A stretch of DNA of 64,000 bases, taken from positions 153,307 to 217,306 of the forward strand of contig NZ_JACXXO010000009.1 of NCBI RefSeq assembly GCF_017980685.1, written 5' to 3'. Both the position numbers and the translations under genes were made by a program. Numbering within the stretch: the first letter of the stretch is position 1; every line of letters begins with the position of its first letter. Positions 58,864-64,000 of the stretch are shown one piece after another. The notes under the pieces are model-generated. The model was given only the letters and a program-made list of their open reading frames with translations. It was not told the DNA's origin and did not search any database. This stretch comes from Pseudomonas iridis. GTDB lineage: Bacteria; Pseudomonadota; Gammaproteobacteria; Pseudomonadales; Pseudomonadaceae.

Positions 58864-59397
58864 CTAGACCTTTTCGACCTGACTGAACTCCAACTCTACC
58901 GGAGTAGAGCGACCGAAAATGAGCACTGCCACTTGGATCCGGCTCTTTTCGTAGTTAACTTCTTCAACGACACCATTGAAATCAGCAAATGGGCCATCGT
59001 TGACTCGTACTGTTTCACCCGGCTCGAAGAGAGTCTTCGGCTTAGGCTTGTCGCTACCATCAGCAACACGACGCAGAATTGCTTCCGCCTCTTTATCAGT
59101 AATCGGTGCAGGCTTATCAGCAGTACCGCCGATAAAACCCATCACCCGAGGAGTATCCTTGACCAAGTGCCAAGTACCCTCGTTCATGTCCATCTGCACC
59201 AGCACATAGCCTGGAAAGAATTTACGCTCACTTTTGCGCTTCTGGCCATTACGCATTTCAACCACTTCTTCAGTGGGAACCAGAATTTCGCCGAAGCCAT
59301 CTTCCATGCCAGCCAGCTTTACTCGCTCAACGAGCGAGCGCATGACATGCTTCTCGTAACCCGAGTAAGCATGCACAACGTACCAACGCTTAGCCAC
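58864..59397 (-). CDS. nusG: Transcription termination/antitermination factor NusG
   Basis: The protein is 177 residues. The NGN domain holds RWYVVHAYSGYEKHVMRSLV and FFPGYVLVQMDM. The KOW domain at the end holds FEPGETVRVNDGPFADFNGV and KSRIQVAVLIFGRSTPVELE. NusG bridges polymerase with Rho or with S10 of the ribosome. It starts nine bases after secE. Confidence 0.98.
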   Translation of the reverse strand: MAKRWYVVHAYSGYEKHVMRSLVERVKLAGMEDGFGEILVPTEEVVEMRNGQKRKSERKFFPGYVLVQMDMNEGTWHLVKDTPRVMGFIGGTADKPAPITDKEAEAILRRVADGSDKPKPKTLFEPGETVRVNDGPFADFNGVVEEVNYEKSRIQVAVLIFGRSTPVELEFSQVEKV

Positions 59398-59406
59398 GGG
59401 ACACCC

Positions 59407-59775
59407 TTAGCCGACAATCAAGGAAACAAGCCAACCGAGCAGGGAATCAAGCCCCCACAACAGCAACGCCATAACCAGAACAACAGCCACCACAATCAAG
59501 GTGGTCTGCGTGGTTTCTTGGCGAGTTGGCCACACGACTTTACGAATCTCGGTACGAGCTTCCTTAACCAGTACAAAGAAAGACTTGCCCTTCGCAGTCT
59601 GCAGACCTACAAAGGCAGCTACAGCAGCAATGACAAGCAAAGCCAGTACACGGTACAGGATCGGCGAAGCAGCGTAATACTGATTGCCAACAACGCCTAC
59701 AACTACCAAAGCGACTACTACAAGCCACTTGAGCAGATCGAAGCGAGAGCTTTGTGCTTCAGCCTTAGGAGTCAT
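59407..59775 (-). CDS. secE: Preprotein translocase subunit SecE
   Basis: The protein is 122 residues with three membrane helices, the long gammaproteobacterial type. The essential last part contains the amphipathic segment VKEARTEIRKVVWPTRQETT and the helix TLIVVAVVLVMALLLWGLDS. It clamps the SecY channel encoded at 32676. It is 45 bp after tRNA-Trp and just before nusG. Confidence 0.97.
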   Translation of the reverse strand: MTPKAEAQSSRFDLLKWLVVVALVVVGVVGNQYYAASPILYRVLALLVIAAVAAFVGLQTAKGKSFFVLVKEARTEIRKVVWPTRQETTQTTLIVVAVVLVMALLLWGLDSLLGWLVSLIVG

Positions 59776-59820
59776 CTATGAAGATCCTGTGAAAAGAAAG
59801 CCAGACACACCGAGTGAATC

Positions 59821-59896
59821 TGGCAGGTCAGGAGGGAATCGAACCCCCAACCTACGGTTTTGGAGACCGTCGCTCTGCCAATTGAGCTACTGACCT
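59821..59896 (-). tRNA. trpT: tRNA-Trp (CCA)
   Basis: The 76-nt cloverleaf reads AGGTCAGTAGCTCAATTGGC at the 5' end and TTCGATTCCCTCCTGACCT before the encoded CCA. The anticodon loop TCTCCAAAA gives CCA. The acceptor stem AGGTCAG/CTGACCT is fully paired. It lies between tuf and secE. Confidence 0.97.
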
Positions 59897-59916
59897 AAAA
59901 CAAAATCAGGTCGACC

Positions 59917-59945
59917 ATTATGCCGGCCCGAAAAATACATTACAA
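59917..59945 (-). promoter_or_regulatory. Candidate promoter for tRNA-Trp and secE-nusG
   Basis: On the minus strand TTGTAA (59940-59945), a 17-base spacer and CATAAT (59917-59922) lie just after the tuf stop at 59950. The elements are fair but not consensus. It would allow trpT-secE-nusG expression independent of tuf. Confidence 0.5.
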
Positions 59946-59949
59946 CCGC

Positions 59950-61143
59950 TTATTCGATGATTTTAGCTACGACACCAGCGCCGACGGTACGACCGCCTTC
60001 ACGAATGGCGAAACGCAAACCGTCTTCCATTGCGATGGTTTTGATCAGAGTGACAACCATTTTGATGTTGTCGCCCGGCATTACCATTTCAACGCCTTCC
60101 GGCAGCTCGCAGTTACCGGTCACGTCAGTGGTCCGGAAGTAGAACTGTGGACGGTAGCCTTTGAAGAACGGAGTGTGACGACCGCCTTCTTCTTTGCTCA
60201 ACACGTACACTTCAGCTTCGAAGGTAGTGTGCGGCTTAACCGAACCCGGCTTAACCAGAACCTGGCCACGCTCTACGTCGTCACGCTTGGTGCCGCGCAG
60301 CAGCACGCCGCAGTTCTCGCCAGCACGACCTTCGTCGAGCAGCTTACGGAACATTTCAACACCGGTGCAGGTGGTGACAGTAGTGTCACGCAGACCAACG
60401 ATTTCCAGTGGATCCTGAACGCGAACGATACCGCGCTCGATACGGCCAGTTACAACAGTACCGCGACCCGAGATCGAGAATACGTCTTCGATTGGCATCA
60501 GGAACGGCTTGTCGACTACGCGAATCGGATCCGGAATGTAGGTATCCAGAGTCTCAACCAGCTTACGAACGGCAGTGGTGCCCATTTCGTTGTCGTCTTT
60601 GCCTTCCAGAGCCATACGAGCCGAACCGATGATGATCGGAGTGTCGTCGCCTGGGAAGTCATAGGTGGACAGCAGGTCGCGAACTTCCATCTCAACCAGT
60701 TCCAGCAGCTCAGCGTCGTCTACCAGGTCAGCCTTGTTCAGGAAAACCACGATGTACGGAACGCCAACCTGACGGGACAGCAGGATGTGCTCACGGGTTT
60801 GTGGCATCGGACCATCAGCGGCCGAGCAAACCAGGATTGCGCCGTCCATCTGGGCAGCACCGGTGATCATGTTCTTCACATAGTCAGCGTGACCTGGGCA
60901 GTCAACGTGAGCGTAGTGACGGATCAGCGAGTTGTATTCAACGTGCGCGGTGTTGATGGTGATACCGCGAGCCTTTTCTTCCGGGGCGCTGTCGATCTTG
61001 TCGAAGTCAACGATTGCGGAACCGAAAACTTCGGAGCAAACGCGAGTCAGAGCAGCAGTCAGAGTGGTTTTACCGTGGTCAACGTGACCGATGGTCCCAA
61101 CGTTGACGTGCGGTAGGGAACGATCAAACTTTTCCTTAGCCAT
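59950..61143 (-). CDS. tufB: Elongation factor Tu (copy in the tRNA-tufB operon)
   Basis: The protein is 397 residues from the ATG at 61143 (MAKEKFDRSLPHVNVGTIGH). It is the same as the copy at 43389 except that it ends IIE instead of IIA. The GTPase motifs are intact. It follows tRNA-Tyr, tRNA-Gly and tRNA-Thr, the same plan as E. coli thrU-tyrU-glyT-thrT-tufB, so it is presumably cut from a tRNA-mRNA transcript. A longer frame reading back through tRNA-Thr is rejected. The 917-bp central identity with the other copy points to gene conversion. Confidence 0.98.
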   Translation of the reverse strand: MAKEKFDRSLPHVNVGTIGHVDHGKTTLTAALTRVCSEVFGSAIVDFDKIDSAPEEKARGITINTAHVEYNSLIRHYAHVDCPGHADYVKNMITGAAQMDGAILVCSAADGPMPQTREHILLSRQVGVPYIVVFLNKADLVDDAELLELVEMEVRDLLSTYDFPGDDTPIIIGSARMALEGKDDNEMGTTAVRKLVETLDTYIPDPIRVVDKPFLMPIEDVFSISGRGTVVTGRIERGIVRVQDPLEIVGLRDTTVTTCTGVEMFRKLLDEGRAGENCGVLLRGTKRDDVERGQVLVKPGSVKPHTTFEAEVYVLSKEEGGRHTPFFKGYRPQFYFRTTDVTGNCELPEGVEMVMPGDNIKMVVTLIKTIAMEDGLRFAIREGGRTVGAGVVAKIIE

Positions 61144-61227
61144 CGATATCACCCCTATCAGAAGAATTAAGCAAACAACAAAAGCCATTAAAACAAAGGC
61201 AGATATTTTCATATCTGCCTTGTTATA

Positions 61228-61303
61228 TGGAGCTCTTGAGCGGATTTGAACCGCTGACCTCACCCTTACCAAGGGTGTGCTCTACCAACTGAGCTACAAG
61301 AGC
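61228..61303 (-). tRNA. thrT: tRNA-Thr (GGT)
   Basis: The 76-nt gene starts GCTCTTGTAGCTCAGTTGGT and ends with encoded CCA. The anticodon loop CTTGGTAAG gives GGT. The acceptor stem GCTCTTG/CAAGAGC is fully paired. It lies 84 bp before tufB in the same transcript. Confidence 0.97.
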
Positions 61304-61329
61304 GAAACACTTTGCACAACCTGCAAACT

Positions 61330-61403
<74 letters not shown>

Positions 61404-61428
61404 AGAGCTTGCAGCTCACGCTAAAATC

Positions 61429-61513
61429 TGGTGGAGGGAGAAGGATTCGAACCTTCGAAGTCGTAGACGTCAGATTTACAGTCTGATCCCTTTGGCCGCT
61501 CGGGAACCCCTCC
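61429..61513 (-). tRNA. tyrU: tRNA-Tyr (GTA)
   Basis: The 85-nt class II gene starts GGAGGGGTTCCCGAGCGGCC, has a long variable arm and ends CTCCACCA. The anticodon loop CTGTAAA gives GTA. It is the first gene of the tRNA-tufB operon, with a strong promoter just upstream. Confidence 0.97.
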
Positions 61514-61526
61514 TAATCAGGCCGGC

Positions 61527-61554
61527 ATTTTATACTATGCCAAACCCTTGTCAA
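61527..61554 (-). promoter_or_regulatory. Promoter of the tyrU-glyT-thrT-tufB operon
   Basis: On the minus strand TTGACA (61549-61554), a 16-base spacer and TAAAAT (61527-61532) are followed by the GC-rich GCCGGCC. Such a discriminator is the mark of stable-RNA promoters under stringent control. The distance to tRNA-Tyr is 13 bases after -10. Confidence 0.85.
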
Positions 61555-61657
61555 GCAATTTCTCATTTAAAAACCTGAGGTTAGCTGCTTTGACATCGCC
61601 CTACTTCGTCAACCTTTGAAAGGTCTTCACTGCGGAGCGGGCGCCATTCTATTCAAA

Positions 61658-62095
61658 CTATTCAGCAGGTGCAACCCCCTCACACCGCATTATTTTATGT
61701 TTTAACTCATTGAATTCGTTGGAAAGGTTCTGCAACTGCGCATCCCCCAGCAAACGCTGGCTTTCAGGTGCAATACGCATCCAGAAACCCGCTGCAGGAG
61801 ACCCCTCAAGCGATGGTTGAGCCTTGATATCCATTTGAGCCAAACGCTCGCCTAGCACCGCAACCATCTCCTGACGAGCAAAACCACCGAGATAAAGGCA
61901 CTGACTTTCAGTTCTTTGCGGACCAGACTTCTCCTTGGAGGTCGTTCCGCCTTCACTCAGCAGACGAATATCCTGCCGTGAACCCTTGTACAAACTCAGC
62001 GGCGTTACGTCCTTTGCCCGCAATGGCGCTTCCTGTTGATGCCAGACGTAATAGAAAATATTGAGAACAAGAAGCAGCAGGAACATCCAACGCAT
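61658..62095 (-). CDS. Small membrane-anchored protein with SPOR-like C-terminus
   Basis: The protein is 145 residues. The start MRWMFLLLLVLNIFYYVWHQ is an N-terminal membrane anchor or signal. A polar linker follows, and residues about 65-130 (CLYLGGFARQEMVAVLGERL and FWMRIAPESQRLLGDAQLQN) resemble the SPOR fold that binds denuded septal peptidoglycan. The SPOR match is weak. From memory an equivalent small gene lies between coaX and tRNA-Tyr in other Pseudomonas. It is seven bases after coaX, so it is in the birA-coaX operon. Its function is unknown. Confidence 0.8.
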   Translation of the reverse strand: MRWMFLLLLVLNIFYYVWHQQEAPLRAKDVTPLSLYKGSRQDIRLLSEGGTTSKEKSGPQRTESQCLYLGGFARQEMVAVLGERLAQMDIKAQPSLEGSPAAGFWMRIAPESQRLLGDAQLQNLSNEFNELKHKIMRCEGVAPAE

Positions 62096-62102
62096 ACATA
62101 CC

Positions 62103-62855
62103 TCAAGACAAAGGACACGCCACAGCTAAACCGACGAATACAAGATCGGGAACAAACCTTGCCCCGGGCGCCACACCTGCAACAAGATCCGCATCGCCAC
62201 CTGTTATAAATACAGTGAAGCCCTCCCCCCAATAGGATCGCGCCATTTCCAATTGGGTAAGCACGAACCCCCTCAACATCAGTGAGCATCCACGCTCTAC
62301 AGCCTCAACAGTACTTCGCCCCGGCGCCAGGCTAGTCAGCGCACGCTCAGCAGCAACATCGTCATAGCGAATTTTTCGAGTATGGGTGCGCAATTGGTTG
62401 CGCATCAACGGCATACCAGGACAAATGAAACCACCAAGATGTTCTCCATCTATCGCGATAAAGTCCGCTGTAACTGCCGTACCAAAGTCCAGCACGAGGC
62501 ATGGGCCTTTAGCCAGATGGAAAGCACCCAGCATCGCCAACCAGCGATCCAGACCTAGACGCTCGTAATCTTCGTAACCGTTTCTAACACCTGACATTTC
62601 ACGAGCAGGTTTCGCACAGACAACTGAAACACCGAAGTCTCGCTCAAGCATCTCAATTAAGGCACCAGTCTCGGCAGCAGTACGAACACTCACCATGCGA
62701 CAACTTCTTAGCGACAGGCCGCTCAGCTCGCGCAAACTTTCGCAAAGCGCCAGGTCCGAATCAACCACTCCCTCCGCGACCAACACAAGAGCCTCAGCAC
62801 CACTCAGCACTCGCCATTTTATGAAGCTGTTTCCGCAGTCGAGCTCAAGAATCAT
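62103..62855 (-). CDS. coaX: Type III pantothenate kinase
   Basis: The protein is 250 residues from the ATG at 62855 (MILELDCGNSFIKWRVLSGA). The phosphate-binding Asp6, the GLDRWLAMLGAFH pantothenate region and DFGTAVTADFIA are the type III signatures, and the later RSTVEAVERGCSLMLRGFV and TGGDADLV complete the fold. It makes 4'-phosphopantothenate, the first step to coenzyme A, and is not feedback-inhibited by CoA. It overlaps the birA end by 11 nt. Confidence 0.96.
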   Translation of the reverse strand: MILELDCGNSFIKWRVLSGAEALVLVAEGVVDSDLALCESLRELSGLSLRSCRMVSVRTAAETGALIEMLERDFGVSVVCAKPAREMSGVRNGYEDYERLGLDRWLAMLGAFHLAKGPCLVLDFGTAVTADFIAIDGEHLGGFICPGMPLMRNQLRTHTRKIRYDDVAAERALTSLAPGRSTVEAVERGCSLMLRGFVLTQLEMARSYWGEGFTVFITGGDADLVAGVAPGARFVPDLVFVGLAVACPLS

Positions 62856-63798
62856 CACGCAACCTCAGGCTGAGCTCGCCACCACTAAAGACCTTTTCCA
62901 CGCCATTCACCTTTAATCGCAGCGCACCCTGGTTATCAATTCCGAGCACTACCCCATCTATTTGACTGACACCAGCAATCAAGGACACCGATCGCTCTTG
63001 CCACAAATGATTTTCTTGCCACTCAGCTTGAAGAGCCGAGAAACCATCTATTTGTTGACGCTGTATGTATGCCAGCAATTGTTCGCCCAACTCTGCCACT
63101 AGAATATTGCGATCACTGCTTTTACCGGTCTCAAGCCGCATGGACGTCCATTGCTGATCAACCTCCTCTGCAACCTGCATATTCACGTTAACGCCTATAC
63201 CCAGAACCACGTGACAGACATCCGCCGGATCTCCAACGAGCTCCAGCAGGATGCCGGCAATCTTCTTATTGCCAACCAGAACATCATTGGGCCACTTCAA
63301 ACCAGCGCCAATCACTCCCAGCTTTCGTAGGGTTTGCAAAACTGCCAGCCCAACGACAAGGCTCAGCCCTTCAAGCTGGCGCATACCTCCATCAATCCGC
63401 AGAACAAGACTGAAATAAAGGTTTTCGGCAAACGGGCTAACCCACTTACGCCCCCTGCGCCCACGCCCGGAGGTCTGTCTTTCGGCAAGCACCAAAAATG
63501 GAGCCTCTTGCCCCAAGCCAATGGCGCGCAGCGCCTGAGCGTTAGTGGAGTCGGTAGTGTCCAGGACTGTGATTGGCCAGACTGCGTTCATTCCTGCCAT
63601 TTTAAGAGGATCGAGCAACATCAGCGGAGCAGCTAGCTGATAGCCACGCCCCCGAACTTTGTGGATGGATAGCCCAAGCTCAGCTTCGAGGTGCTGAAGC
63701 TGCTTCCATACCGCACTTCGACTAACTCCCAAGGCAGCGCCAAGGTCCTGACCAGAATGAAATCGTCCATCCTTCAGAAGATTCAACAACGTCAGCAT
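62845..63798 (-). CDS. birA: Biotin-protein ligase and biotin repressor BirA
   Basis: The protein is 317 residues. Residues 1-60 form a winged helix (LKDGRFHSGQDLGAALGVSR then SAVWKQLQHLEAELG), so it can act as a repressor. The ligase part has the biotinyl-AMP loop SGRGRRGRKWVSPF, LKWPNDVLVGNKKIAGIL and the C-terminal SH3-like domain. It biotinylates acetyl-CoA carboxylase and pyruvate-type enzymes. It is the first gene of birA-coaX-spor-like, downstream of the rRNA operon terminator. Confidence 0.97.
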   Translation of the reverse strand: MLTLLNLLKDGRFHSGQDLGAALGVSRSAVWKQLQHLEAELGLSIHKVRGRGYQLAAPLMLLDPLKMAGMNAVWPITVLDTTDSTNAQALRAIGLGQEAPFLVLAERQTSGRGRRGRKWVSPFAENLYFSLVLRIDGGMRQLEGLSLVVGLAVLQTLRKLGVIGAGLKWPNDVLVGNKKIAGILLELVGDPADVCHVVLGIGVNVNMQVAEEVDQQWTSMRLETGKSSDRNILVAELGEQLLAYIQRQQIDGFSALQAEWQENHLWQERSVSLIAGVSQIDGVVLGIDNQGALRLKVNGVEKVFSGGELSLRLRDDS

Positions 63799-63883
63799 GC
63801 AAAGTCTCGCCTCACAATGAGGCCCGAATGATAGCTATGCCCCGGGCCGTTGCATAGAAATCAAGCAGGCACATTTCCTGCGG

Positions 63884-63921
63884 GCAAAACAAAACCCCAA
63901 CTGCTTTCGCAATTGGGGTTT
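63884..63921 (-). terminator. Terminator of the rRNA operon
   Basis: AACCCCAA at 63893-63900 pairs with TTGGGGTT at 63913-63920, with TTTTGTTTTG following on the minus strand. It lies ten bases after the 3' end of 5S rRNA. Confidence 0.9.
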
Positions 63922-63930
63922 CGGAATTTA

Positions 63931-64000
63931 ATCTTGACGATGACCTACTCTCACATGGGGAAACCCCACACTACCATCGGCGATGCATCGTTTCACTGCT
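63931..64000 (-). rRNA. rrf: 5S ribosomal RNA (partial, 3' part)
   Basis: Read on the minus strand, the last 70 bases contain GTGAAACGATGCATCGCCGA, GTAGTGTGGGGTTTCCCCAT and GAGAGTAGGTCATCGTCAAG, the 3' half of Pseudomonas 5S rRNA. The 5' part is outside the window, so an rRNA operon lies to the right and is transcribed toward birA. Confidence 0.95.

Noticed and set aside
59950..61272. Extended tuf start adding 43 residues
   Set aside because: The extension reads back through tRNA-Thr; EF-Tu family starts at MAKEKFDRS at 61143.

Overview
The window comes from a fluorescent-group Pseudomonas chromosome. The ribosomal, RNA polymerase and SSB proteins read as Pseudomonas throughout. The order birA-coaX-tRNAs-tuf-secE-nusG-rplKAJL-rpoBC-rpsLG-fusA-tuf-S10-spc-alpha-katA-bfr-uvrA-MFS-ssb is, from memory, the conserved Pseudomonas arrangement. 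GTGGGAGCGAGCCTGCTCGC-type REP palindromes are typical of the P. fluorescens group. Assignment to a species is not possible from this sequence alone. No IS element, prophage, CRISPR array, integrase or acquired resistance gene was seen.

Left part (1-15945), accessory and housekeeping genes. It opens with a partial SDR-type sugar-nucleotide reductase-like gene on the minus strand, followed by full-length helicase lhr, which converges on an MscS-family channel gene. A tight plus-strand operon follows: DUF72 (yecE-like), ybhP-like phosphodiesterase, clsB-like phospholipase-D enzyme and ybhN-like membrane protein, with 4-nt overlaps between consecutive genes. Next are an overlapping minus-strand pair (DUF3182 and an alpha/beta hydrolase), and a GlxA-type regulator divergent from an isochorismatase-like hydrolase. 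Five paired inverted REP elements (REPINs) lie in the gaps.

Yjf-type operon (16019-20721). Six plus-strand genes match the E. coli yjfIJKLMC set: DUF2170, PspA-like, DUF2491, DUF350, DUF1190, and a glutathionylspermidine-synthase-like ATP-grasp ligase. A duplicated TCTCACGCGTGAGA palindrome brackets the predicted promoter, and the first protein carries an extra basic N-terminal segment. This is the least understood system in the window and the main target of the hunt.

Middle (20736-29293). An acyltransferase 3 membrane enzyme, ssb with a YajR-like MFS exporter, and uvrA with a TTG start are followed by a ferritin of the bacterioferritin family that lacks the haem-ligand methionine, and by katA. 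Repair, iron storage and peroxide defence genes lie together.

Right part (29534-64000), all on the minus strand. Read in the direction of transcription: 5S rRNA (partial), birA, coaX, a small SPOR-like protein, tRNA-Tyr, tRNA-Gly, tRNA-Thr, tuf, tRNA-Trp, secE, nusG, rplK, rplA, rplJ, rplL, rpoB, rpoC, rpsL, rpsG, fusA, a second tuf, then the S10, spc and alpha operons ending with rplQ. This is the core translation and transcription machinery. The sequence shows sites where the block may be divided or tuned: strong promoters ahead of tRNA-Tyr and rpsJ, an L10-type leader before rplJ, and hairpins between nusG/rplK, rplL/rpoB, rpoC/rpsL, rpsN/rpsH and rpmJ/rpsM. The two tuf copies share a 917-bp identical core.
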